A stretch of 64,000 bases of DNA from Maritimibacter sp. 55A14 (GTDB lineage: Bacteria; Pseudomonadota; Alphaproteobacteria; Rhodobacterales; Rhodobacteraceae): NCBI RefSeq assembly GCF_003122205.1, contig NZ_QEYE01000011.1, positions 88,419-152,418 of the forward strand, read 5' to 3'. This document shows positions 34,485 through 42,482 of this stretch, in pieces. The notes beneath the pieces were generated by a model that saw only the letters and a program-made list of their open reading frames with translations, ran no database searches and was not told where the DNA came from. Both the position numbers and the translations under genes were made by a program. The stretch's first letter is position 1; the number at the start of each line of letters is the position of its first letter.

Positions 34485-35090
34485 ATGCGGATCCTGCCGG
34501 CATTGATGTTCGCGATCCCGGTTCTGCTGGCGGCCTGCGCAGAGCCGAAATGGGCATCCACCAAGGACGTGCAGGCGGCGATGTACCGCCATCCCGGCCC
34601 GTCCACGATCGCGCTCATGACGATGATCCGCACCAGCACCGGCACCGGTGGGCATTCGGCGCTGCTTATCAACGGCACGCAGCGGGTGATTTTCGACCCG
34701 GCGGGCACCTGGTGGCATCGCAACGTGCCCGAACGCAACGACGTGCTCTACGGTATCCGTCCGATCATGCTGGACTTCTACCTCGATTACCATTCGCGCA
34801 CGACCTATCACACGGTGGTGCAGACCGTGGAGGTCGCCCCGGAGGTCGCGCAGCAGGCGATCTCCGTGGTTGAGGCGTATGGCGCGGTGCCCAAGATGCA
34901 ATGCTCGCTTTCGGTCACGCGCATCCTGGCGCAGCTTCCGGGTTTCGAGAGCGTAGGCGGCTACTGGCACCCGCACAAGACAATGGCGGATTTCGCGAAA
35001 CTGCCCGGCGTGACGACCTACAAGGTCTTCGACACCGATGCCGACGACAACCACCGCTTGCCGGGCAACCAGGTGGCGGCGGCGAACTGA
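34485..35090 (+). CDS. Lipoprotein with permuted NlpC/P60-like core
   Basis: A 201-residue protein with a lipoprotein signal ending LLAAC (Cys18). The mature part has GGHSALLINGTQRVIFDPAG with His57, then MQCSLSVTRILAQLPGF with Cys140. A His-first, Cys-later order is what circularly permuted papain-fold (LRAT/YiiX-like) hydrolases show. If so, it would cleave a peptide or acyl bond in the periplasm. The family assignment is by pattern only and is uncertain. It follows the oxidase subunit by 57 bases. Confidence 0.55.
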   Translation: MRILPALMFAIPVLLAACAEPKWASTKDVQAAMYRHPGPSTIALMTMIRTSTGTGGHSALLINGTQRVIFDPAGTWWHRNVPERNDVLYGIRPIMLDFYLDYHSRTTYHTVVQTVEVAPEVAQQAISVVEAYGAVPKMQCSLSVTRILAQLPGFESVGGYWHPHKTMADFAKLPGVTTYKVFDTDADDNHRLPGNQVAAAN

Positions 35091-35175
35091 CCTCGGCGGC
35101 GGCGCCTGGCGCGCGCGATGGATGCCTTCGGCGAGGATATTTTTGAGCAAGAAGAATGGCCGGGGGCAACGCAAA

Positions 35176-35201
35176 ACCCCCGAAGCCTGCGCCACGGGGG
35201 T
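35176..35201 (-). terminator. Intrinsic terminator between convergent genes
   Basis: ACCCCCG (35176-35182) pairs with CGGGGGT (35195-35201) across a 12-base loop. Read on the minus strand the hairpin is followed by TTTTGC, so it fits the end of the rpsU transcript. On the plus strand it could also stop the lipoprotein transcript. A second, perfect 18-base palindrome (CGGCGGGCGCGCCCGCCG) lies at 35213-35230. Confidence 0.6.
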
Positions 35202-35252
35202 CTGGTGTTTTTCGGCGGGCGCGCCCGCCGGTTCGCTGCCGTCAGGCGGGCC

Positions 35253-35459
35253 TCAGAGCAGACCTTCGCGCTGCGCCTTCTTGCGCGCAAGCTTGCGCGC
35301 GCGGCGGATCGCTTCGGCTTGCTGGCGTGCCTTCTTCTCGGAGGGTTTTTCGTAATGCTGCTTGAGCTTCATTTCCCGAAAAACGCCTTCACGCTGAAGT
35401 TTCTTCTTCAGCGCACGCAAAGCCTGATCGACGTTATTGTCGCGAACCGATACCTGCAT
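35253..35459 (-). CDS. rpsU: 30S ribosomal protein S21
   Basis: A 68-residue S21: [20 protein letters not shown] at the N-terminus and a strongly basic tail [15 protein letters not shown]. It sits near the anti-Shine-Dalgarno region of the 30S subunit. GGAAAGGTGG lies before the start. It is transcribed divergently from the COQ9 gene and has its own promoter candidate and terminator. Confidence 0.96.
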   Translation of the reverse strand: MQVSVRDNNVDQALRALKKKLQREGVFREMKLKQHYEKPSEKKARQQAEAIRRARKLARKKAQREGLL

Positions 35460-35510
35460 GTGGTGTCACCACCTTTCCGTGTTAGAGTTGCATGAACTGC
35501 AGGAGGTGGC

Positions 35511-35539
35511 CGTATAGCAAGCGACCGCTATCTTGTCCA
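35511..35539 (-). promoter_or_regulatory. Candidate rpsU promoter
   Basis: On the minus strand TGGACA (35539-35534) and TATACG (35516-35511) are separated by exactly 17 bases, about 50 bases before the rpsU ATG. The -35 and -10 sequences are close to the sigma-70 consensus. The call is from pattern only. Confidence 0.45.
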
Positions 35540-35571
35540 GCACCCAGAGTTTCGCCAGACCCGGAGGCCCC

Positions 35572-36282
35572 ATGACCGATCAGACCGAGCCCGGAGACAT
35601 CCTTGAGGAGGCGCGCGAGAAGCTTCTCGACGCGGCGCTGCCGCATGTGGCCTTCGACGGCTGGGGGCAGGCCAGTTTCGATGCGGCGCGCGCCGATGCC
35701 GGGCTCGACCCGGCGCTCGCGCGGGCCGCCTGTCCGCGCGGCGCGGTCGATCTGGCGCTGGCCTTCCACCGGCGCGGCGACGCGCGGATGCTTGCCCGGC
35801 TGGCGGAGGCCGATCTTTCGCAGATGCGGTTCCGCGACCGGATCGCCGCGGCGGTGCGCTTGCGCCTGGAGGCGGTGGAGATGGACAAGGAGGCGGTGCG
35901 CCGGGGCGCCACGCTCTTCGCGTTGCCGGTCCATGCCGCGGACGGCGCGGGCGCGATCTGGGGCACGGCGGATGCGATCTGGACCGCGCTGGGCGACATG
36001 TCGACCGATTACAACTGGTACACGAAGCGCGCGTCGCTCGCGGCGGTCTATTCCTCGACGGTGCTCTACTGGCTGGGGGATGATTCGCCCGGCCATGAGG
36101 CAACCTGGGCGTTTCTCGACCGGCGGATAGAAAACGTCATGTCCTTCGAAGGATTCAAGGGAAAATTTCTCAACTCGCCGCTTGGGCGCATCATCGAGAA
36201 AGGGCCACTCAGGCTGCTTGACCGCGTCGCCGCGCCCGATCAATCCTTTCGCGAAACCGCGCCGGGATGGACCCGGCGCTAG
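35572..36282 (+). CDS. COQ9 family protein
   Basis: A 236-residue protein of the COQ9 family: ILEEAREKLLDAALPHVAFDGW at the N-terminus (rpsU-like helix-turn-helix part) and GAIWGTADAIWTALGDMSTDYNWYTKRASLAAVYSSTVLYWL as the conserved core (shown in part). COQ9 binds lipids and presents ubiquinone intermediates to the hydroxylase. The ATG at 35572 follows GGAGG; an ATG at 35533 was rejected. The window also holds ubiA, another ubiquinone gene. Confidence 0.9.
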   Translation: MTDQTEPGDILEEAREKLLDAALPHVAFDGWGQASFDAARADAGLDPALARAACPRGAVDLALAFHRRGDARMLARLAEADLSQMRFRDRIAAAVRLRLEAVEMDKEAVRRGATLFALPVHAADGAGAIWGTADAIWTALGDMSTDYNWYTKRASLAAVYSSTVLYWLGDDSPGHEATWAFLDRRIENVMSFEGFKGKFLNSPLGRIIEKGPLRLLDRVAAPDQSFRETAPGWTRR

Positions 36283-36300
36283 AGCCGGGAGGGCGAAGAG

Positions 36301-37158
36301 ATGGCGGTCGGCAAGGAAATCCGGACCTGGTACGAGGGCAAGTGGCACGAAGGCAACGCGCCGATCATCGGGGCGGCGGACCATGTGGCCTGGCTGGGCA
36401 GCCAGGTCTTCGACGGCGCCCGGCAGTTCGAGCGGGTGCGTCCCGATCTGGAATTGCACAGCGCCCGGATCATCAATTCCGCCCGCGCCATGGGGATGGT
36501 GCCGCCGGTCGATGCCGATACGGTGCACGGGCTGATGGAGGAAGGCTGCAAGCATTTCGATCCGGACGCCGAACTCTACCTGCGGCCGATGATGTGGTCG
36601 CGCGAGGGCACGCCGGGGATCATCGACATAGACCCCGACAGCACCGGTTTCGCGGTTTGCATCGAAACACTGCCGATGCCGCAGCCGGGCGACTATTCGC
36701 TGACAGTCTCACCCTTCTGCCGGCCGCGGCCCGACATGGCGATGACCGAGGCCAAGGCCGGGTCGCTCTATGCCAATAACGGGCGCATCATGGCCGAGGC
36801 GCGGGCACGCGGCTTCCACAACGCGCTGTCGCTGGATATCGAGGGCCATGTCGCCGAGACCGCCTCCACCAATATCTTCATGGTGCGCGACGGTGAGGTG
36901 CTGACCCCGGTGCCCAACGGCATGTTCCTCAACGGGCTGACGCGCCAGCGGGTCATCAAACTGCTGCGCGCGGAGGGCTACACGGTGACTGAAGCCAGCC
37001 TGACGGTGGAGGATTTCCGCGCCGCCGCCGAAATTTTCGCGACCGGCAACATCGCCAAGGTCATGCCCGTCGCGCGGCTCGACGACCGGGTTCTGGAACC
37101 CGGCCCGGTCGCCGCACGGGCCCGCGCGCTTTACTGGGATTACGCCCATAGCGCCTGA
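36301..37158 (+). CDS. ilvE: Branched-chain amino acid aminotransferase (class IV)
   Basis: A 285-residue PLP enzyme of fold type IV. The Schiff-base Lys is in TEAKAGSLYANN (Lys152), ALSLDIEGHVAETASTNIF precedes the cofactor phosphate-binding part, and NGLTRQRVIKLL follows. It should interconvert branched-chain amino acids and 2-oxo acids. A strong GGGAGGGCGAAGAG precedes the ATG. A D-amino-acid or other class IV transaminase is possible, since class IV substrate range is hard to read from sequence. Confidence 0.85.
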   Translation: MAVGKEIRTWYEGKWHEGNAPIIGAADHVAWLGSQVFDGARQFERVRPDLELHSARIINSARAMGMVPPVDADTVHGLMEEGCKHFDPDAELYLRPMMWSREGTPGIIDIDPDSTGFAVCIETLPMPQPGDYSLTVSPFCRPRPDMAMTEAKAGSLYANNGRIMAEARARGFHNALSLDIEGHVAETASTNIFMVRDGEVLTPVPNGMFLNGLTRQRVIKLLRAEGYTVTEASLTVEDFRAAAEIFATGNIAKVMPVARLDDRVLEPGPVAARARALYWDYAHSA

Positions 37159-37168
37159 GGAACCCGCC

Positions 37169-38083
37169 ATGACCCTGCCCGAGACGATGCGCGCCGTGGA
37201 GATCCGCAAGCCGGGCGGGCCCGAGGCGCTGCGGCCCACCGAGCGGCCCGTGCCGCGGCCCGGTCCGGGGCAGGTCCTGATCCGGGTCGCCTATGCCGGC
37301 GTCAACCGGCCCGACGCGTTGCAGCGCGCGGGCGCCTACGATCCGCCGCCGGGGGCCTCGGACCTGCCAGGGCTTGAGGCCGCGGGCGAGGTCGCCGCCG
37401 TGGGGCCGGGCGTCACCCGCTGGGCGGAGGGCGACGCGGTCACTGCGCTGCTGCCGGGCGGCGGATATGCCGAATACGCGCTGACCCACCAGGACCATGC
37501 GCTGCGCCTGCCCGAGGCCATGACGCCGGACCGCGCGGCGGCGCTGCCCGAGACCTTTTTCACGGTCTGGAGCAACGTCTTCATGCGCGGCCGTTTGCGC
37601 GCGGGAGAGACATTCCTGCTGCATGGCGGCACGTCGGGGATCGGCACCACGGCGATCCAGCTTGCCCATGCCTTTGGTGTTCGGGTCTTCGCCACTGCCG
37701 GGACGGCCGAGAAATGCGCGGCCTGTACCGGGCTCGGCGCGGCGCGCGCGATCAATTACCGCGACGAGGATTTCGTGGCGGCGCTGGCGGATGACGGGCG
37801 TCTGGTCCAGATCGCCTTCCTTTCGGGTCCCGAGGCCAGCCTGAACTTCGCCCAGATCATGGTGCGGCGGCTGACGGTCACGGGCTCCACCCTGCGGCCG
37901 CAGAGCGATCTGGCCAAGGCGCGGATCACGGCGGAGCTTGAGCGCGCGGTCTGGCCGCTGCTCGACGCGGGGCGGGTGGCGCCGGTGATGGACAGCGAGT
38001 ACGCGCTGGAGGACGCGGCCCAGGCCCATGCGCGGATGGAAAGCTCCGCGCATATCGGCAAGATCGTGCTGAAGGTGGGGTGA
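37169..38083 (+). CDS. NAD(P)H-quinone oxidoreductase with internal deletion
   Basis: A 304-residue medium-chain dehydrogenase/reductase of the zinc-free quinone oxidoreductase (PIG3-like) group. The N-terminal GroES domain and the NADPH motif LLHGGTSGIGTTAIQLA are intact, and LNFAQIMVRRLTVTGSTLR is normal. However, the segment that usually carries a VDVVLDMVGG-type strand is absent. INYRDEDFVA runs directly into ALADDGRLVQIAF near residue 203, about 25-29 residues short. It remains in frame. The product may be poorly folded. Confidence 0.85.
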   Translation: MTLPETMRAVEIRKPGGPEALRPTERPVPRPGPGQVLIRVAYAGVNRPDALQRAGAYDPPPGASDLPGLEAAGEVAAVGPGVTRWAEGDAVTALLPGGGYAEYALTHQDHALRLPEAMTPDRAAALPETFFTVWSNVFMRGRLRAGETFLLHGGTSGIGTTAIQLAHAFGVRVFATAGTAEKCAACTGLGAARAINYRDEDFVAALADDGRLVQIAFLSGPEASLNFAQIMVRRLTVTGSTLRPQSDLAKARITAELERAVWPLLDAGRVAPVMDSEYALEDAAQAHARMESSAHIGKIVLKVG

Positions 38084-38103
38084 GCCGGGGGCGCGCGGCG
38101 CGG

Positions 38104-38733
38104 CTACCGCACCACCTCCATCATCACGTCGCCCTGCCGGCAGTCGCGTCGCGCGGCGCGGCCGCAGGGTCGCGGCTCCAGATCGCGCGTCAGGCAGATC
38201 CGCACCTCGGCGATGCGGCCCGATCTGCAGGTCACTGTGACCATGTCGGGCGCGAGGCCGGGATTGGCTTCCAGGAACGCCTCCTCCACCACATGGGCGG
38301 GCAGGCGGATGGGGCGCTCCAGCCGGCGGAAGATGTCGGGCCGGGCGATTCGCCCATAGGCGCGGCGCGAGAGGTCGAAATACGCCTCTGCCGTCAACCC
38401 GGTGCAGCGGCCGTGCTTTTTCCACTGGTGCCAGGCCAGCCCGCCGGAACCCATGATGTCGGCCATCGCGGCGGTCTGCTCGTGCGAGGGGCTTCGCGCG
38501 GTGCCGCGGCAGAAGCTGGGCCAGCCGGTCTCGAATTGCGGCCAGAGCCCGTGCAGGGTGAAGCCGTGATCGTGGCGTGCGTCGCACTGGTCGGCGCCAC
38601 GCGCATCGCCCTCGGTGGCGCACCAGGCAGGCGTCCAGCTCAGCGCCATGACGTAATAGTCGAAGATGCCGGGCCTTTCGCCCTCGGCGCGGGCCGGTGC
38701 GGCCAGCAACAGAAACAGCATCAAGGCGCGCAT
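38104..38733 (-). CDS. Secreted ribonuclease T2 family protein
   Basis: A 209-residue exported protein: signal peptide MRALMLFLLLAAPARA, then the T2 motifs. CAS I is FTLHGLWPQ (His61); CAS II is WHQWKKHGRC (His102, His107). The catalytic Glu that normally follows the first His of CAS II is Gln103. Cys residues fit the family disulfides. It would degrade periplasmic RNA. It converges with the quinone oxidoreductase gene. Confidence 0.88.
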   Translation of the reverse strand: MRALMLFLLLAAPARAEGERPGIFDYYVMALSWTPAWCATEGDARGADQCDARHDHGFTLHGLWPQFETGWPSFCRGTARSPSHEQTAAMADIMGSGGLAWHQWKKHGRCTGLTAEAYFDLSRRAYGRIARPDIFRRLERPIRLPAHVVEEAFLEANPGLAPDMVTVTCRSGRIAEVRICLTRDLEPRPCGRAARRDCRQGDVMMEVVR

Positions 38734-38865
38734 GATTCCCCCTTTGCATCCGCGTGGAAGCGAGACTATATACATGCCAATTCCCCGCAATCGAGGAAAC
38801 GCACCCCAGGGTGCAGCCGATTTCCCGGCGCGGACGCGATGTATCTTCAGAAAGGGGTCCCGCAT

Positions 38866-39636
38866 ATGGCCTATCCGATCATGGCAAAAGCCACAGCCGT
38901 CTGGCTGGTCGACAACACCACGCTGAGCTTCAAGCAGATCGCCGATTTCTGCGGTCTGCACGAGCTCGAGGTCCAGGGCATCGCCGATGGTGAGGTGGCG
39001 GCCGGGATCAAGGGTTTCGATCCCATCGCCAACAGCCAGCTCGACCAGGAGGAGATCGACCGGGGCGAGAAGGACGTGGCCTACAAGCTCAAGCTCAAGC
39101 ACAACCCCGCCGCCGCGGGCGAAGAGAAGCGGCGCGGGCCGCGCTATACGCCGCTCTCCAAGCGGCAGGACCGTCCGGCAGCGATCCTTTGGCTGGTGAA
39201 ATTCCATCCCGAACTGACCGACGCGCAGATCTCCAAGCTGGTGGGCACCACCAAGCCGACGATCCAGACGATCCGCGAGCGCACGCATTGGAACATCAAC
39301 AACATCCAGCCGATCGACCCGGTGGCGCTGGGCCTGTGCAAGCAGGTGGAACTGGACGAGGCGGTGCGTAAGGCCGCTGCGAAGAAGTCCAAGGAAGGCG
39401 CGCTGATGTCCGACGAGGAGCGCCGGCGCCTGGTGTCCACCGAGCAGTCGCTGGGTATGGAGTCGGAGCCGAAAATCCCCTCCAGCATCTCGGGGCTGGA
39501 GACATTCACGCTCGGCGGCTCCGATGACGACGAGGAGGAAAAGAAGCCCCGGCATGTGGATGCCGACACCCTCTTCAACCTGCCCGAGAGCAGCGACGAC
39601 GACGAGGATGACGACGAGGACGAAAACGGGCGCTGA
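38866..39636 (+). CDS. trcR: DUF1013 protein, TrcR-type cell-cycle regulator
   Basis: A 256-residue protein. The N-terminus MAYPIMAKATAVWLVDNTTL and DFCGLHELEVQGIADGEVAAGI are the DUF1013/TrcR signature. A helix-turn-helix-like segment (FHPELTDAQISKLVGTTKPT) is in the middle, and the last 40 residues are extremely acidic (DDDEDDDEDENGR). TrcR is a conserved alphaproteobacterial regulator. The ATG at 38839 adds nine residues; AGAAAGGGG eight bases before 38866 decides for the shorter form. Confidence 0.88.
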   Translation: MAYPIMAKATAVWLVDNTTLSFKQIADFCGLHELEVQGIADGEVAAGIKGFDPIANSQLDQEEIDRGEKDVAYKLKLKHNPAAAGEEKRRGPRYTPLSKRQDRPAAILWLVKFHPELTDAQISKLVGTTKPTIQTIRERTHWNINNIQPIDPVALGLCKQVELDEAVRKAAAKKSKEGALMSDEERRRLVSTEQSLGMESEPKIPSSISGLETFTLGGSDDDEEEKKPRHVDADTLFNLPESSDDDEDDDEDENGR

Positions 39637-39645
39637 GGCGCGCGC

Positions 39646-40659
39646 TCACGGCTCGCAGATGCCCTGAAGGCCGATCCAGTCATTGTCCGACAGCAGCCGC
39701 GGCGGGGTCTTGCCGCGGAAGGGATCGGCCTCGATCATCTCCAGCGTCGTCTCGCCTGTAGCGTCCAGTGCATAGGCAAAGGGCGTCGAGGGCACACCGG
39801 CGGCGGCCAGCCGGTCCAGAAAAGCGGTTGTGCCTATGGCCTTTGCAGGTGCGGTCAGCACCCGGCCGGCATGGGCCGCCAGTGCCTCGCGCGGCAGATT
39901 GCCGGTGGTCAGGAGTTTCAGCGTCGCAAGCGCGCCGGCCTCGTGCAGGAGCCGCGCAAGCGGGTCGCCCGCGCCGTAGCGCATGGCCTCCTGAACCGCA
40001 TGGGCCGCAGCAACTTCCGGCCCCTCGTGATCTTCCACCAGCGCGGCGTCGAGCAGGATCACCCCACCGGGCAGATGCGCGCTCCCCGGCACGCCTTCGC
40101 GCAGCACCACGAGCCGCGCGCCCCCCAGACCGAGGCGTGTCTCGAGGCGCTTGAGGGCGGCCAGACCCAGCCGCGTGCGGCAGGGCTTGCCGGTCAGCGC
40201 CGTCACCTCGTCCAGCACTTGCCGCCCGATCTGCGCGCGCGTCGCCGGCGGCACCACGCCGGCAGTGTGCCGCACCAGCGCATCGGGCAGCCAGAAGACC
40301 GCCAGCGCCGCGATCGCCGCCGCGAAAAGGCCCAGCACGGTGAGCCGCAGCCGCCCCGGCCGCGGCCGGCGGCGGGCGATGGCGCCGCGCACCCGCTCGA
40401 TGGCCTGGATCATGGCGGTGTCTTCCAATTCCAGCGTCTCGTCGTCCTCAGGACCGGGGGCGTAGAGCGCCGGACGTGTGCCGGGATTGAGCCGGCTAAC
40501 GGCGGGCAGGGACCAATGCGTCAGCGCGACGGCGTTCTGGTCGCAGATCACCAGCGACGCGTCGCCAAAGGCGACGATCACCTCGCGCCGCTGTGCGCCG
40601 CCGGCCGCACGCCAGAGCCCCTGGCATTCCAGCCGGTCATATTCGCTGAGCGCCGTCAT
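39646..40659 (-). CDS. Membrane protein with degenerate M48-like domain
   Basis: A 337-residue protein: a soluble N-terminal part, one transmembrane helix (about residues 105-125, LTVLGLFAAAIAALAVFWLP), and an outer domain whose order (LPGGVILLDAALVEDHEGPEVA...) resembles M48 peptidases. The HExxH zinc motif is missing, so it is probably not a protease. Possibly a structural descendant of an M48-type family conserved in Rhodobacterales. It converges with trcR across nine bases. Confidence 0.65.
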   Translation of the reverse strand: MTALSEYDRLECQGLWRAAGGAQRREVIVAFGDASLVICDQNAVALTHWSLPAVSRLNPGTRPALYAPGPEDDETLELEDTAMIQAIERVRGAIARRRPRPGRLRLTVLGLFAAAIAALAVFWLPDALVRHTAGVVPPATRAQIGRQVLDEVTALTGKPCRTRLGLAALKRLETRLGLGGARLVVLREGVPGSAHLPGGVILLDAALVEDHEGPEVAAAHAVQEAMRYGAGDPLARLLHEAGALATLKLLTTGNLPREALAAHAGRVLTAPAKAIGTTAFLDRLAAAGVPSTPFAYALDATGETTLEMIEADPFRGKTPPRLLSDNDWIGLQGICEP

Positions 40660-40678
40660 CTGCCCGTTCGCGCCCGTT

Positions 40679-40704
40679 CCTGCCAGATGTTGTTATCTGG
40701 CAGG
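40679..40704. repeat. Perfect 10-bp inverted repeat / stem-loop
   Basis: CCTGCCAGAT and ATCTGGCAGG flank a six-base loop, GTTGTT, between the acyl-CoA synthetase stop and the next gene on the same strand. No T-run follows on either strand, so it is not a classic terminator. It could be an operator or an RNA-processing hairpin. Confidence 0.55.
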
Positions 40705-40754
40705 GATCATAGCGCAGCACTTGCGCCCGCTCAACGGCGTACGGGCAGGCCGCG

Positions 40755-42383
40755 CTACATATCCCTAGCGATGCTGCGCAACTCGAATTTCTGGATCTTG
40801 CCGGTAGAGGTCTTGGGCAATTCGCGGAACACGATCTTCTTGGGCGTCTTGAACCCGGCGAGCCGTTCGCGGCAGAAGGCGATCAGTTCGGCCTCATCCG
40901 CAGTCTTGCCGGTCTTCAGTTCCACGAAGGCGCAGGGGACCTCGCCCCACTTCTCGTCGGGCTTCGCGACCACGGCGCAGATCGACACCGCCGGGTGGTG
41001 CATCAGCGCGCCCTCCACCTCGACGGAGGAGATGTTCTCGCCGCCCGAGATGATGATGTCCTTGGCGCGGTCGGCGATCTTGATATAGCCGTCCTCGTGC
41101 CGGTAGGCGATGTCGCCGGAGTTGAAATAGCCGCCCCGGAACGCCTCTGCCGTGGCTTCGGGGTTGCGGTAATAGCCTTTCATCACGCAATTGCCGCGCA
41201 TCGCAACCTCGCCCAGCGTCTCGCCATCGCGGGGCACGGGGTTGAGGTCGGCATCGCGTACGGTGACGTCCTCCATCATGGGCATCGACACGCCGGTGCG
41301 CGCCTTGATGGCATAGCGTTCCTCGTCAGGCAGCCCGTCCCAATGCTCGCGCCGCCACAGGCATTCGGTGACATGGCCGTAGGTTTCGGTCAGCCCGTAG
41401 ACCTGCGTGACGGAGAAGCCCAGCGGTTCGATCGCGCGCAGCGTTGCCGCCGGGGGCGGCGCGCCGGCGGTGAAGACCTCGACGACATGGCCGAAGTCGC
41501 GGCGGTCCTCGTCGGCGGCATTGACAACGGCGTTGAGCACGATGGGCGCGCCGCCGAAATGCGTCACGCCCTCGTCCGCGATGGCGTCGTAGATGTTTTT
41601 GGCAGTGACGTCGCGGCAGCAGACGACCGTGCCGCCCACCAGCGGCATCATCCAGGTGTGGCACCAGCCGTTGCAATGGAAGAGCGGCACGATGGTCAGG
41701 AAGACCGGGTGGATCACCATGCGCCAGGAGACCACCGTGCCCATCGTCATCAGATAGGCGCCGCGGTGACAGTAGACGACACCCTTGGGCCGCCCGGTGG
41801 TGCCTGAGGTGTAGTTGAGCGCCAGGCTCTCCCATTCGTCTTCCGGCATGACCCAGGCGAAGTCCGGGTCGCCGCCTGCCAGCAGGTCTTCGTACTCGGT
41901 GTGGCGTCCGCCGGGCGCAAAGCCCGCCTCGCGGTCGGCCACCTCGACGATCTGCGGGCCGGGGCCGTCCATCAGCGCGACCGCGGCCTCGGCCATATCC
42001 AGCAGGCTGCTGTCCACCAGTGCCACGGAGGCGCCGCCATGCCCGAAGATATAGGCCACTGTGTCGGGCTCCAGCCGCGTGTTGATCGTGTTCAGGATCG
42101 CCCCCGTTGCGGGCACGGCGAAGGTCGCCTCCGCCTGGGCGGGGATGTTTGGCAGCAGCGTCGCGACCACATCGCCGGGCTTCACGCCCATGCCCGTAAG
42201 CGCTGAGGCCAGCCGCGAGACCCGCGCGTGGTACTCCGCATAGCTGCTGCGGCGGCTGCCATAGACCAGCGCCGGCCTGTCGGGGAACACGTCGGCCGCC
42301 CGGGCGAGATGCGACAGCGGCGTGAGCGGCACGAAATTCGCCGCCGTCTTGTCCAGCCCGCCTTCATCCGGCAACCATCCCAT
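40755..42383 (-). CDS. Medium/long-chain acyl-CoA synthetase (AMP-binding)
   Basis: A 542-residue adenylate-forming enzyme. The ATP motif is YTSGTTGRPKGVV, then QVYGLTETYGHVT, the hinge GEVAMRGNCVMKGYY, and near the C-terminus a Lys in LPKTSTGKIQK. It activates fatty acids or aryl acids to CoA esters. The start at 42383 (MGWLPDEGGLDKT) matches the family; a longer frame upstream was rejected. The neighbouring beta-oxidation genes make a fatty-acid role likely. Confidence 0.92.
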   Translation of the reverse strand: MGWLPDEGGLDKTAANFVPLTPLSHLARAADVFPDRPALVYGSRRSSYAEYHARVSRLASALTGMGVKPGDVVATLLPNIPAQAEATFAVPATGAILNTINTRLEPDTVAYIFGHGGASVALVDSSLLDMAEAAVALMDGPGPQIVEVADREAGFAPGGRHTEYEDLLAGGDPDFAWVMPEDEWESLALNYTSGTTGRPKGVVYCHRGAYLMTMGTVVSWRMVIHPVFLTIVPLFHCNGWCHTWMMPLVGGTVVCCRDVTAKNIYDAIADEGVTHFGGAPIVLNAVVNAADEDRRDFGHVVEVFTAGAPPPAATLRAIEPLGFSVTQVYGLTETYGHVTECLWRREHWDGLPDEERYAIKARTGVSMPMMEDVTVRDADLNPVPRDGETLGEVAMRGNCVMKGYYRNPEATAEAFRGGYFNSGDIAYRHEDGYIKIADRAKDIIISGGENISSVEVEGALMHHPAVSICAVVAKPDEKWGEVPCAFVELKTGKTADEAELIAFCRERLAGFKTPKKIVFRELPKTSTGKIQKFELRSIARDM

Positions 42384-42482
42384 CGGCTTCTCCCCCCTTG
42401 GTTCAAGTTTGTCGCAAAGCGGAAAGAATATTGCGCGAGGCGCTGATGTTTGAAAAGAGCAAATAGGGAAGGGAGGTGGCCG

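Noticed and set aside
35120..35160. AT-rich GAGGATATTTTTGAGCAAGAAG-like stretch after the lipoprotein gene
   Set aside because: It resembles a short sequence I associate with gene ends in Rhodobacteraceae, but no second copy occurs in the window, so repeat status is unsupported.
38080..38865. Extension of trcR upstream on the plus strand
   Set aside because: Antisense to the RNase T2 gene, whose signal peptide and motifs are convincing; trcR homologs start at 38866.
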